A stretch of 64,000 bases of DNA from CAYJHC01 sp964369805 (GCA_964369805.1 CAYJFM010000004.1:1-64000), one strand, 5' to 3'; shown: positions 16,866 to 25,689, numbered from the stretch's first letter. A program made the numbers and translations. Notes: generated by a model not told the origin, from the sequence alone.

Positions 16866-17498
16866 GTGATAGTAAAAAAAGCAGATATTGTAGCAATTGC
16901 TGCAAAGCCACATCAGTACCCAGAAGATGATTTTTTAGAAATTGCATTCGCTGGAAGATCAAATGTAGGAAAATCATCACTACTAAACTTAATTACAAAT
17001 AGAAAAAAGCTAGCAAAAGTAAGTGGTAACCCAGGGAAAACGAGGACTATAAACTTTTTTGAAATAAATGAAGAATTTAGAATAGTGGATCTTCCTGGAT
17101 ATGGATATGCAAGAGTTTCAAAGGAACTGAGTAATACATGGGGAAAAATGATAGAAACTTATCTTGAAGGTAGGGAAAATCTAATCAAAGTTGCTCAATT
17201 AATTGACATTAGACATGCTCCAACCAAATTGGACATACAAATGTATAACTACTTGAAGTACTATGGGCTTGATGGGTTGGTTGTAGCTACAAAAGCGGAT
17301 AAAATACCTAGAAGCCAGCTACAAAAGCATCTCTCAATTATTAGAAAAGAGTTGGAACTTTCAAAAGAAGATATAATAATTCCTGTTTCGACATTAAATA
17401 AATCAGGACATGATATTTTGCTAAATGAAATGGATAGGTTACTTGCAGAAGCTAGAGAGGAAAGACAAATAGTTATTGAGCAAGGTGCAGATAACTGA
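16866..17498 (+). CDS. engB: Ribosome biogenesis GTP-binding protein EngB/YsxC
   Basis: GTPase needed for assembly of the large ribosomal subunit. The 210-residue protein shows G1 GRSNVGKSSLLN, G2 region NPGKTRTINFF, G3 DLPGYGYA, G4 TKADKI and a short C-terminal tail, in the standard order and length. The start is GTG at 16866 with AGAGGG upstream. It follows lon closely, as in many Bacillota, so the two are probably co-transcribed. Confidence 0.97.
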   Translation: MIVKKADIVAIAAKPHQYPEDDFLEIAFAGRSNVGKSSLLNLITNRKKLAKVSGNPGKTRTINFFEINEEFRIVDLPGYGYARVSKELSNTWGKMIETYLEGRENLIKVAQLIDIRHAPTKLDIQMYNYLKYYGLDGLVVATKADKIPRSQLQKHLSIIRKELELSKEDIIIPVSTLNKSGHDILLNEMDRLLAEAREERQIVIEQGADN

Positions 17499-17555
17499 AG
17501 GGGTAGATGTTAATAGATAGCCTGTCAGGGAATATATAAATTAGGGGGTACGAAT

Positions 17556-17891
17556 ATGTATCAATTTATAGGCATTAGAACAATAGTAAAGAGAATTAAA
17601 GCAATTAAATTTATGATGAAAGATAAGGCTGTTCCCAAAAGAAAGAAAGCTCTTGTTATTTTTGGAGTTGCATATTTGCTAATGCCAATAGACCTAATTC
17701 CCATTGCGATTTTACCTATTGCTTTTCTAGATGATTTAGCACTTTGGGGATGCATTCTTTACTACCTAAAAGACACGCTAGATACGTATTGGCTTGGAGA
17801 AAAAGAAGTAGATTACTCTAAAAAATTTAACAAAGAAAAAATAATAGATAATGTGGAATTTACAGTAGTAGAGAACGAAAAGGAGAAGTAA
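17556..17891 (+). CDS. DUF1232 (YkvA-type) small membrane protein
   Basis: A 111-residue protein with one or two hydrophobic segments around residues 29-68. The signature YLLMPIDLIPIAILPIAFLD matches the DUF1232 pattern (PxDLIPDxxPxxGxLDD), although the usual Asp after LIP is replaced by Ile. Family function is not established. A GGGGGT site lies before the ATG. One base separates it from hpt, so the two share a transcript. Confidence 0.8.
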   Translation: MYQFIGIRTIVKRIKAIKFMMKDKAVPKRKKALVIFGVAYLLMPIDLIPIAILPIAFLDDLALWGCILYYLKDTLDTYWLGEKEVDYSKKFNKEKIIDNVEFTVVENEKEK

Positions 17892-17892
17892 C

Positions 17893-18423
17893 ATGGAAAC
17901 AAGGGAAACTATTGGAGAGATAATGATTACCCAAGAGGAAATCTTAAAAAGAGCAAAAGAAATTGGTGAGCAGATTACAAAGGATCATAAGGATAAAGAG
18001 GTTGTTATAGTGGGGATACTAAAAGGGGCAACTTTATGGATGAGTGATGTAATTAAGAATGTAGATCTTGATATAATAATTGATTTTATGGCTGTTAGTA
18101 GCTATGGTAAGGAAAAGCATACGTCAGGAATAGTTAATATAATTAAGGATATTGATGTTAATGTTGAAGGAAAAACAGTTATTATTGTTGAAGATATAGT
18201 TGATTCAGGAAACACACTTACTTATTTAAGAGAATATTTCTATGCGAAAAAAGCCATAGAAGTTGAGATATGCACGCTTTTAGACAAGCCAACTGGAAGA
18301 CAAGTTGAAATAGAAGCAGATTATATTGGGTTTACAGTAGAAGATAAATTTATTGTAGGGTATGGCCTAGACTTTGATCAGAGATATAGGCAGTTACCAT
18401 ATATCAGCTTTCTACAAGACTAA
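17893..18423 (+). CDS. hpt: Hypoxanthine phosphoribosyltransferase
   Basis: Purine salvage enzyme that converts hypoxanthine or guanine with PRPP to IMP or GMP. The 176-residue product has VVIVGILKGATLWMSDVI, the mobile-loop SSYGKEKHTSG region, the PRPP motif VIIVEDIVDSGNTLTYL, and DKPTGRQVE with FIVGYGLDFDQRYRQLPYI at the end. Two in-frame ATGs are possible (17893 with AGGAGA 6 bases upstream; 17923 with GGAGAG 3 bases upstream); I keep the first because of better spacing and family length. Confidence 0.96.
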   Translation: METRETIGEIMITQEEILKRAKEIGEQITKDHKDKEVVIVGILKGATLWMSDVIKNVDLDIIIDFMAVSSYGKEKHTSGIVNIIKDIDVNVEGKTVIIVEDIVDSGNTLTYLREYFYAKKAIEVEICTLLDKPTGRQVEIEADYIGFTVEDKFIVGYGLDFDQRYRQLPYISFLQD

Positions 18424-18428
18424 GGTAA

Positions 18429-18449
18429 AAATATTCCAGAGGAATATTT
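18429..18449 (+). repeat. Hairpin after hpt
   Basis: AAATATTCC and GGAATATTT flank AGA, giving a 9-pair AT-rich stem just downstream of the hpt stop. The following TTTACAAAT is only weakly T-rich. It is a possible weak terminator. Confidence 0.5.
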
Positions 18450-18520
18450 ACAAATACATTTAATATTATTATTTTAATCAACACAAGAGAAGAACATTAA
18501 AAATTTCTAAAGGAGGAATT

Positions 18521-19096
18521 ATGATTAACGAAGCAAAAATTGGATTATCAAACAAACACCTACACCTAAAAGATGAACACGTAGAAGCATTATTTGGGAA
18601 AGGACATACTCTTACACCAATGAAAGAGTTAGTACAACCTGGACAATATGCTTGTGAAGAGAAGGTTGACATTGTAGGACCTAAAGGAACTTTAAAAGGG
18701 TTAAGAGTTTTAGGACCAACTAGGCCAGAAACACAAGTGGAGCTTGCAATGACAGATGCTAGGTCTATTGGAATTAAAGCGCCGATTAAAGAATCAGGAA
18801 AATTAGAGGGAACTCCAGGATGTAAAATAATTGGTCCAGCTGGAGAAGTGGATTTAGAGCAAGGTGTAATTGTTGCATTAAGACATGTTCACCTTTCAGC
18901 AGCGCAAGCAGCAGAGATGGGAGTAGAAGATAAAGAGTTTGTTACACTTCATATTAGTGGAGAAAGATGTTTAACATTTGACAATGTACTAGTAAGAGCA
19001 GGAGCGGGACATGAAAAAGAAGTTCATCTAGACACAGATGAAGGAAATGCAGCTTGCTGTGGGCCAGACAGCGTAGGGATAATCATTAAAAAATAA
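18521..19096 (+). CDS. pduL: PduL-type phosphate acyltransferase
   Basis: Transfers an acyl group between CoA and phosphate (acetyl or propanoyl), feeding acetate or propionate kinase. The 191-residue protein contains two PduL-type repeats: SNKHLHLKDEHVEALFG, then LVQPGQYACEEKVDIVGPKG and LGPTRPETQVELAMTDAR; the second has VALRHVHLSAAQAAEMGV with the zinc-binding His pair, and RCLTFDNVLVRAG. No N-terminal encapsulation peptide is seen and no microcompartment shell genes are near, so it probably works freely in the cytoplasm as a housekeeping phosphotransacylase. AAAGGAGG precedes the ATG and a strong terminator follows. Confidence 0.93.
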   Translation: MINEAKIGLSNKHLHLKDEHVEALFGKGHTLTPMKELVQPGQYACEEKVDIVGPKGTLKGLRVLGPTRPETQVELAMTDARSIGIKAPIKESGKLEGTPGCKIIGPAGEVDLEQGVIVALRHVHLSAAQAAEMGVEDKEFVTLHISGERCLTFDNVLVRAGAGHEKEVHLDTDEGNAACCGPDSVGIIIKK

Positions 19097-19120
19097 AATA
19101 TAAAAGTATAAGTAAAAATG

Positions 19121-19151
19121 AGCTAGGTATGAGATATTACCTAGCTTTTTT
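19121..19151 (+). terminator. Intrinsic terminator after pduL
   Basis: Stem AGCTAGGTA with TACCTAGCT, loop TGAGATAT, followed by TTTTTT. Confidence 0.93.
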
Positions 19152-19220
19152 GATTGAACTTAGAATAAAAGGTCTAAAAGAGAATAGGGATATAGCAATC
19201 AAAAAAACATGTACTCTTTA

Positions 19221-19249
19221 TTGTATACACATGCCCCATATGATATAAT
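19221..19249 (+). promoter_or_regulatory. Promoter of the surface-protein and O-acetylation genes
   Basis: TTGTAT (19221-19226), 17-base spacer, TATAAT (19244-19249), 48 bases before the GTG start at 19298. Confidence 0.75.
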
Positions 19250-19297
19250 GAAATAATGTGTAAATAGCATAGGAAGAAGAAAGGAAAAAGAAGAATA

Positions 19298-21049
19298 GTG
19301 GGATTTTTTAGCAAAAAAAGTAAAGAAGAAGTTGAAGGTGTGGGAACTTTAACTTCAGAAGAAGAAAGAGAAGCAGTAACTGAAGATACAACCATAGAGG
19401 AAGCAATAGACGAAGCAGTAACTGAAGATGTAACCATAGAGGAAGCAATAGACGAAGCAGTAACTGAAGATGTAATTATAGAGGAAGCAATAGACGAAGC
19501 AGTAACTGAAGATGTAATTATAGAGGAAGCAGTAACTGAAGATGTAATTATAGAAGCAACAGCAGGAGAGGAACTTGATGAAGAGGCTTTAGCAAACATT
19601 GCCATTGAGAAGAAGAGAAAAAAGAAAAAAATAATTACTGTAGTAGGCATTATTCTAGGAATATGCTTAATCGCAGGAGCAATTATTGGATATAATATAC
19701 TAAAACCAGGTTGGAAAGATAGTGATGATGGTTTACGTTATAAAGAAACTGGAATCTTTGGAGATTATGAATTTGTAACTGGTGTTCATGAAATAGATGG
19801 AGAACTCTATTACTTTGGTAAAGGTGGATATTTAGAGTATGGCTGGATTGAAACAGATGAATTTGGCTATTACGCAGATGAAAAGGGTAGACTTTTGAGG
19901 GGGATACACGAAATAGAAGGAGTAACTTATAATTTTGATGAAGAAGAAGGATTTCTACTGCTAGGTTGGGTAAAAACTGACGAAGGAAACTACTACTATG
20001 ATAAAGAAAAGGGGAAACTAACAGGATATCAAACAATAGATGGCAAACAGTACAAATTTGATGAAAAAGGTTTGCAATACATAGGCTTTGATGAAAAAGA
20101 TGGTGATAGGCTATTATTTTTGGAAGATGGAAAAAATAATGCCTTAGTAGAATTTGAAGATGAAAAGTACTTTGTTAATGAAGATTATACTTTAGCTTCA
20201 GGAGTAAAAACTATAGATGGTAGCAAATACTATTTTTCGACAAACAGTAATGAAATGGTTTCTGGATGGCAGAGTCAGGGTGGAGATGATTATTACTTCG
20301 ATCCGACTAGTTTTACTGCTGTGACAGGAAACAAAACCATAAACGGTAAGTCCTATTACTTTTTAAGTAGTGGAGTTTTAGCTGAAGGTTGGGTAACCAT
20401 TAATGGAGAACAATATTATTATTTAAACAACAAAAAGGTTACAGAGCCTACTAGTATAGGTGGAGCAACATACTATTTTAATAGTGATGGAACTATCACT
20501 ACAGGTTGGGTAGATAGTAGCAAAAGCTATAAAAACAAATATGGAGTTAAAGTTACTGGATGGCAAACAATAGGTGGAAATAAATATCATTTCAACAGCT
20601 CTGGAATAAAATCTACGAATACAACTATTGGACTTTACAACCTTAATAGCAAAGGAGTAGCAACAAAGGCAGCTGCAACTAGCGCTAACCTAGGACTTCA
20701 CTTAGACGACATACTCAATACCTATGGTAGAAGCTTAAGTGGAGCTGCATCTGCAAGTAGTTCTATGGTTAGCTATAGAAGTATGGGTAGTAGCGGAGGA
20801 ACAAGTGCAAATGCAATCTACGCAATTAATAATCGTAGAGGAGCATGCTATCAAATTGCCTCACTAAACTATATGCTTGTTACTAGAATGGGATATTCAG
20901 CTGAATATATTGTAGGGACAGGAAGAACTGGAAATACACATGCATGGATTGCGGTGCATACAGGTGGAAAAACTTTATATTATGATGCGATTTATAGTTC
21001 AGGTAGTTATACTGAAGAGGAACTAAAAAAATTAAATATGAAATGGTAA
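19298..21049 (+). CDS. Membrane-anchored cell-wall repeat protein with transglutaminase-like domain
   Basis: A 583-residue surface protein. Residues about 1-105 are cytoplasmic and hold a very acidic repeat (unit AVTEDVTIEEAIDE). A KKRKKKK stretch precedes one membrane helix (about 112-132). Residues about 140-455 consist of glucan/choline-binding-like YG repeats with Trp/Tyr patterns such as GWVKTDEGNYYYD and GWQSQGGDDYYF. The C-terminal domain is transglutaminase-like with Cys517 in GACYQIA, His548 in NTHAWIAV and Asp563 in YYDAIY, so the triad is complete. The start is GTG. It heads a group with an MBOAT acyltransferase, suggesting a role on the cell surface; cross-linking versus hydrolysis cannot be told from sequence. 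Confidence 0.85.
   Translation: MGFFSKKSKEEVEGVGTLTSEEEREAVTEDTTIEEAIDEAVTEDVTIEEAIDEAVTEDVIIEEAIDEAVTEDVIIEEAVTEDVIIEATAGEELDEEALANIAIEKKRKKKKIITVVGIILGICLIAGAIIGYNILKPGWKDSDDGLRYKETGIFGDYEFVTGVHEIDGELYYFGKGGYLEYGWIETDEFGYYADEKGRLLRGIHEIEGVTYNFDEEEGFLLLGWVKTDEGNYYYDKEKGKLTGYQTIDGKQYKFDEKGLQYIGFDEKDGDRLLFLEDGKNNALVEFEDEKYFVNEDYTLASGVKTIDGSKYYFSTNSNEMVSGWQSQGGDDYYFDPTSFTAVTGNKTINGKSYYFLSSGVLAEGWVTINGEQYYYLNNKKVTEPTSIGGATYYFNSDGTITTGWVDSSKSYKNKYGVKVTGWQTIGGNKYHFNSSGIKSTNTTIGLYNLNSKGVATKAAATSANLGLHLDDILNTYGRSLSGAASASSSMVSYRSMGSSGGTSANAIYAINNRRGACYQIASLNYMLVTRMGYSAEYIVGTGRTGNTHAWIAVHTGGKTLYYDAIYSSGSYTEEELKKLNMKW
19373..19557 (+). repeat. In-frame 42-base tandem repeat in the acidic N-terminal region
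   Basis: Units start at 19373, 19415, 19457 and 19499 (42 bases each, nearly identical, starting GCAGTAACTGAAGAT), then the fourth is shortened to 30 bases and a last partial unit starts at 19529. Periods are multiples of three, so copy number can change without frameshift. Near-identity suggests recent expansion by slippage or recombination. Confidence 0.95.
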
Positions 21050-21059
21050 GGAGAAAAAA

Positions 21060-22484
21060 TTGGTTTTTAGCTCAATAAGCTTTTTGTTTTTATTCTTTCC
21101 TATTGTATTTGGAATATACTATATTTTACCGAGTATAAAGATTAAAAACATTTTTTTAATAATTGCAAGCCTGGTTTTTTATGCTTGGGGTGAGCCTATA
21201 TATATTTTCTTAATGATTATTTCGGTATGGTTTAATTATAAAATTGGACTTAGAATAGAGAAAACAGAAACTAAGAAAACACAATGGCTAATCTTTGCAA
21301 TCATTTTGAATATAGGAATACTATTCTATTTTAAGTATGCAGGATTTTTTGTGGAATTAGTGAACTTGTTACCAGGAATGGATTTTGCAGTTCCTGAAAT
21401 TAGACTTCCTGTTGGGATATCCTTCTTTACATTCCAAGCATTATCTTATGTATTTGATGTAAAAAGAGGAGAGTCTAAGGCCCTTACAAGTTATAAGGAA
21501 TTACTACTATATATAGCACTATTTCCACAACTAATTGCAGGACCCATTGTTAAGTTTCATGACATTGCAAGTCAAATAAAAACAAGAATAATAAATATTG
21601 ACAGGGTAGCTTCTGGAGGAAGACGATTTATTATCGGACTCACCAAAAAAGTAGTTATTGCAAATGGTATGGCTGTTATAGTTGATCAAATTTTTGCAGT
21701 AGATGCTGGAGAGTTAAATATTATAAGTGCTTGGATTGGAGCAATTGCTTACTTATTTCAGATTTACTTTGATTTTAGCGGATATAGTGATATGGCTATA
21801 GGATTAGGTAGGATGCTTGGGTTTGACTTTAAGGAGAATTTCAACTATCCATTTATGTCAACTAGTATTAAAGAATTTTGGAGGAGATGGCATATATCTC
21901 TTTCTACATGGTTTAGAGAATATTTATATATTCCACTTGGTGGGAATAGAAAAGGAAAAGTTAGAACATATATTAATATGGCAATTGTATTCTTTGCTAC
22001 AGGGCTTTGGCATGGAGCAAATATGACATTTGTTGTATGGGGAGCATTACATGGACTGTTTCTAATTCTTGAAACGGCTGGAATAATTGCTATAGAAAAA
22101 GTAAAGTGGAAGTGGGTAAAACACGTATATACATTGCTGATAGTAATATTGTTGTTTGTAATATTTAGAGCAGACAGTATTTCTTATGGGTTAGAGTATA
22201 TAAAAGTCATGTTTACAGGCTTTGACTTCTCCGTTGCAAAAACAATGGTGGGGCTTGAGTTTATAGATGTTTTCACTGTAATTTTATTTATATTGGCCTG
22301 CGTTGGATCTACTAATATAGTTGAAAGAATTAGTATTAAATTAGAAGGAATTAGGATCGTAAATGAAAGAAAATATAGAATGCTTGAGAGAGCAAGTTAC
22401 GTTATAGTTATGGTGTTTTTTGTAATAGATATCCTATTTTTGGCTTCTAACGCTTATAACCCGTTTATATACTTTAGGTTTTAG
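21060..22484 (+). CDS. MBOAT family membrane O-acyltransferase (AlgI-type)
   Basis: Polytopic enzyme of 474 residues that moves acetyl or other acyl groups across the membrane to an extracellular polymer. It has about ten hydrophobic segments, FAWGEP-like YAWGEPIYIF at the start, PVGISFFTFQALSYV, GPIVKFHDI, the signature FWRRWHISLSTWFREYLYIPLGGNR, and the putative catalytic His318 in GLWHGAN, with His331 in ALHG. These fit the AlgI/PatA branch rather than DltB, since no dlt genes are near. The start is TTG at 21060 with AAGGAGA upstream. It lies 10 bases after the transglutaminase gene and 8 before its probable partner. Confidence 0.93.
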   Translation: MVFSSISFLFLFFPIVFGIYYILPSIKIKNIFLIIASLVFYAWGEPIYIFLMIISVWFNYKIGLRIEKTETKKTQWLIFAIILNIGILFYFKYAGFFVELVNLLPGMDFAVPEIRLPVGISFFTFQALSYVFDVKRGESKALTSYKELLLYIALFPQLIAGPIVKFHDIASQIKTRIINIDRVASGGRRFIIGLTKKVVIANGMAVIVDQIFAVDAGELNIISAWIGAIAYLFQIYFDFSGYSDMAIGLGRMLGFDFKENFNYPFMSTSIKEFWRRWHISLSTWFREYLYIPLGGNRKGKVRTYINMAIVFFATGLWHGANMTFVVWGALHGLFLILETAGIIAIEKVKWKWVKHVYTLLIVILLFVIFRADSISYGLEYIKVMFTGFDFSVAKTMVGLEFIDVFTVILFILACVGSTNIVERISIKLEGIRIVNERKYRMLERASYVIVMVFFVIDILFLASNAYNPFIYFRF

Positions 22485-22492
22485 GAGGAAGC

Positions 22493-23842
22493 ATGAGCAA
22501 AGTTGAAAAATATATTTTTGCGTTTACAATTTTAGTAATATGCATTGTACCGGTTCTTACGCTTCCATTATTTGATTATGAACCTAGTGAGTCAAGTGAG
22601 AAGAGGGAAAAAGCAGAAAGTCCAGTTATTTATGAAGAAGAAACTGGAGTAAATCTTGAATATTTTGAAGAGTTAAATGCATATCTATCAGATAATTTTA
22701 ATTTTAGAGAGGTCTTAGTGTACTGTAATGCTATGATATTAGAAAATTTGTTTAATCATAGTGCAGAGTCAAACGTAATTGTTGGAAAAGAGAATTGGCT
22801 TTATTTTGCTGAAACCACTGATGATTACACAGGGACAAATGTTCTTTCAGATAAAGAGATAGAAGAGATAAGAATAACCATAGAGTTGATGAATGAGTAT
22901 GCAGATAATAAGGAAGCAAAGTTCTTGTTCACTATTGCCCCTAACAAGAATACAATTTATCCAGAAAATATGCCAAAGCAATACTTAAATGGTGAAGTTG
23001 GTAATAAAGAAAAGGTAGATGAAGTTTTAGATGATTCATATTATCTGGATTTAGAACCAGCTCTAAAAAATCAAGAAGAAGTAACCTACTTAGAGAGAGA
23101 TTCTCATTGGAATAACTATGGAGCATATATAGCTTTTCAAGAGATTAACGATACTCTTGGTGTAAGTGAGGAAACTTTTGAAATTACCGAGGAAGAAGTT
23201 AGGGAAGAATTTGAAGGTGACTTAGAAGGCATGCTTTACCCTGTAGGAGGAAGCTTAGATAATCAAGTATACTATGAATTTGATAATAGTTTTGACTATG
23301 TCACTAGGTTTAAAACCATGGATGATTTAAGTATAATAACTAAAAATGAAGAGGCTGAGGGCAGCATATATGTGTTTAGGGATTCATTTGGAAATGCACT
23401 ACTTGAATTTTTTGGAAGGCAATACGAAAATGTTGAATTTAGCAGAGTTGTACCTTATAATTTAGAAGAAGCAGTGACAAATGACTATGTTGTTTTGGAG
23501 CTAGTTGAAAGAAATATACCGAATTTATTGGAGTCTGCCCCAATTATGGAAGCACCTAAGCGGGAGGAAGGCGATGTTAATAATAATAGGCTGAACCCAG
23601 ATGTTCTAGAGGTTATGGAAGAAGGCGATTATTACCATGTATATGGATATGTTAATGTAGAAAAAACATCGGAAGACGAAAAAATATTGGTAGAAAGTGA
23701 TGAAGGTATAATATATGAAGCATTTCCTATATTAGAAAGTGATCTAGAATTAGAAGATAAAACAGGCAAAAAAGGGTTTTCTTTATATATCAAGAAAGAA
23801 GAACTACCTAGCCAAGATAATATTAAACTAATATATAACTAG
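22493..23842 (+). CDS. AlgJ/AlgX-like (DHHW family) SGNH-fold acetylation partner protein
   Basis: A 449-residue protein with one N-terminal membrane helix (about 8-27) and an extracellular domain. It has ENWLYF near residue 100, LFTIAPNKNTIYPE, and the DHHW-type motif as Asp203-Ser204-His205-Trp206 (ERDSHWNNYGAYIAF). A second block, FRDSFGNALLEFF, contains Ser298, the likely nucleophile. Such proteins work with MBOAT enzymes to acetylate polysaccharides (AlgJ/AlgX with AlgI). A C-terminal part (about 375-449) looks like a small extra beta domain. The stop of the MBOAT gene is 8 bases upstream, and AGGAGG precedes the ATG. Confidence 0.88.
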   Translation: MSKVEKYIFAFTILVICIVPVLTLPLFDYEPSESSEKREKAESPVIYEEETGVNLEYFEELNAYLSDNFNFREVLVYCNAMILENLFNHSAESNVIVGKENWLYFAETTDDYTGTNVLSDKEIEEIRITIELMNEYADNKEAKFLFTIAPNKNTIYPENMPKQYLNGEVGNKEKVDEVLDDSYYLDLEPALKNQEEVTYLERDSHWNNYGAYIAFQEINDTLGVSEETFEITEEEVREEFEGDLEGMLYPVGGSLDNQVYYEFDNSFDYVTRFKTMDDLSIITKNEEAEGSIYVFRDSFGNALLEFFGRQYENVEFSRVVPYNLEEAVTNDYVVLELVERNIPNLLESAPIMEAPKREEGDVNNNRLNPDVLEVMEEGDYYHVYGYVNVEKTSEDEKILVESDEGIIYEAFPILESDLELEDKTGKKGFSLYIKKEELPSQDNIKLIYN

Positions 23843-23892
23843 GAAGTAGTTATAAATATAAGAAAAGTATAATTGAAGGAGAAAGAGAAAGA

Positions 23893-24390
23893 ATGAAGAA
23901 ATTAGTATTAGCATTAGCAATGGTATTTGCACTAGTCCTTACTGGATGTGGTTCAGGTGGAGAAGAAGGTGGAGAAGCAAGCGACAATGGCGGGCAAGAG
24001 GGTATTGTATTAAATGGCCAAACACTAGAGATGGAAATGAATGTAACTGATGACACAATAAATACCTTAGGAGAACCAGTTGAAGTAGTTGAAGCTCCAA
24101 GTTGTCATTATGATGGAAATGATACAATCTATACTTATGAAGATTTTGTATTATATGCATATCAAGATGGAAGCGAAAACAAGTTGTATATTGTTGAGCT
24201 TACATCAGATGCGGTAGAAACAAGTGAGGGTGCAAAAGTTGGAATGACAGAAGAGGAAGTTATCTCATTAATGGGTGATTCATTCGAAAAAGAAGGCCAA
24301 ACATTAAATTATGCTTTAGATGACTATAAATGCATATTCACTATAGGAGCTGAAGGTACTGTAGACTATATAGAATACCTACCGCTTTAA
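23893..24390 (+). CDS. Small lipoprotein of unknown function
   Basis: A 165-residue lipoprotein: MKKLVLALAMVFALVLTGC gives a clear signal with lipobox LTGC (Cys19), followed by a Gly/Glu-rich linker. The mature domain has two related halves (each with a short motif ending in a glycine-containing turn, for example INTLGEPVEVVE and ISLMGDSFEKEG), which recalls the SmpA/BamE-like or PepSY-like small domains, but I cannot assign it. AAGGAG lies before the ATG. It is 50 bases after the acetylation partner, so co-transcription is possible. Confidence 0.75.
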   Translation: MKKLVLALAMVFALVLTGCGSGGEEGGEASDNGGQEGIVLNGQTLEMEMNVTDDTINTLGEPVEVVEAPSCHYDGNDTIYTYEDFVLYAYQDGSENKLYIVELTSDAVETSEGAKVGMTEEEVISLMGDSFEKEGQTLNYALDDYKCIFTIGAEGTVDYIEYLPL

Positions 24391-24462
24391 TCTCATAATA
24401 CTTAAGGGGAAATAATAGAAGGTTATAAGAATAAAGTTTTAATATCAAATCAGGAGTGAAAG

Positions 24463-25689
24463 ATGGAGAAGAAGAGTAAAATAATAAATAAGCGAATAAT
24501 TTTCATTCTGATTGGCATATTGCTTTTATGTCTAGGGCTTTTATTGTATACGACTTTCGCTGAAAGTAAGAGTGAAGGAGCAAAAAGTAATATAGAAAGC
24601 TGCACATTAAATATAAAGGCGCATTTAGAACTGATAAATTCGGAGAAGTATAAAGAAGAGGCTTTAGTAGAAAAAAATCTCTCATTCATTACCGGTACCT
24701 CCGAAAACAAATTCGAGCTACCTTTGAGTAATAGCATGGGAATTAATATTGTTGCTACTAGTGTAAAAAGTGAGCCTTCGGCATCATCAGAAACGCTAAA
24801 AGAATTAAAAATAGGATCTTATTTCCTGATTAAAGAAGAGGCGAATGCGGATTGGTTAAAAGTTGAATCTGATGGGCAAGAAGGGTATATTGAGAGCATC
24901 TTAGTAATGGTAAACCTTCCAGATATTATTCCCTCCATTAAGTACAATATTTCAAATAGCAGTAGCTCTGTGTTTACCACATCAGGAAAGGATTTGCCTG
25001 GGGTGACAGGAGAAAATTTCTATCATGCATATCACTATAATGAGAGACTTGGGAAGGAAGAATATGTTGCTCCTGTATTATATCCAATGGCGGAAAAATT
25101 GCAGCTAGCACAAGCAAAAGCCCTTAGCGAGGGGAACACTTTGATACTCTACGAAACATATAGGCCCTATAGCTTACAAAGACTAGTTGTAAACACCATG
25201 TCTGAAATGATGAGCGCAGATGAAACCGTTAAAGAAGGAGTTTCGAAAGCACCGTGGAGTATGTCCTGGTTTATTTCTAATGGGGTATCAAATCACCAAA
25301 GAGCCTTGGCTATAGATGTTACCCTTGGGAAGGTGAATTCATATAAAGTTGGGGCTGCATACGGAGAGTATTACTACGATATTGATGACTATACTGAGTT
25401 TGAAATGCAAACCCCAATGCATGAGCTAAGTACCGATTCTGTATCCATGGATTATCCTGTGAGCTTTACAAATGCAAATAACTTAAACTTGGCAGTTGGA
25501 TCAAAGATGACAGATAGCTCTATTGATATGCGTAGATATCTTGTTGAATCAGAACTAAGACCAATTGCGTCAGAGTGGTGGCATTTTGAAGACTTAGAAA
25601 ACATCTCAAAACTTGACAGCAAAGGATACAGTCTAACTAATAGTCTAACTTTCACAGAGTGTATAAGTGAAGAGCCAGATAATATTTAG
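24463..25689 (+). CDS. Secreted VanX-type D-Ala-D-Ala peptidase (M15D) with SH3 domain
   Basis: A 408-residue protein with one N-terminal membrane helix (about 9-29), an SH3b-type domain (about 90-147; SEPSASSETLKELKIGSYF and EANADWLKVESDGQEGYIES), and an M15 zinc peptidase domain (about 180-395). Metal and catalytic residues are visible: YRPYS with Arg near 232, SNHQRALAIDVTL with His278 and Asp285, and SEWWHFED with Glu371 and His374. This pattern is closer to VanX dipeptidases than to VanY. The extracytoplasmic placement and SH3 domain suggest peptidoglycan turnover rather than vancomycin resistance; no vanH or vanA genes are present. A strong terminator follows. Confidence 0.87.
   Translation: MEKKSKIINKRIIFILIGILLLCLGLLLYTTFAESKSEGAKSNIESCTLNIKAHLELINSEKYKEEALVEKNLSFITGTSENKFELPLSNSMGINIVATSVKSEPSASSETLKELKIGSYFLIKEEANADWLKVESDGQEGYIESILVMVNLPDIIPSIKYNISNSSSSVFTTSGKDLPGVTGENFYHAYHYNERLGKEEYVAPVLYPMAEKLQLAQAKALSEGNTLILYETYRPYSLQRLVVNTMSEMMSADETVKEGVSKAPWSMSWFISNGVSNHQRALAIDVTLGKVNSYKVGAAYGEYYYDIDDYTEFEMQTPMHELSTDSVSMDYPVSFTNANNLNLAVGSKMTDSSIDMRRYLVESELRPIASEWWHFEDLENISKLDSKGYSLTNSLTFTECISEEPDNI

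Noticed and set aside
19373..19557. Possible CRISPR-like array
   Set aside because: The units are directly adjacent without unique spacers and are in frame within a coding region; it is a coding tandem repeat.
24463..25689. Vancomycin resistance gene vanX
   Set aside because: The protein is exported with an SH3 domain and there are no vanH, vanA or vanRS genes near; peptidoglycan turnover is a better reading.
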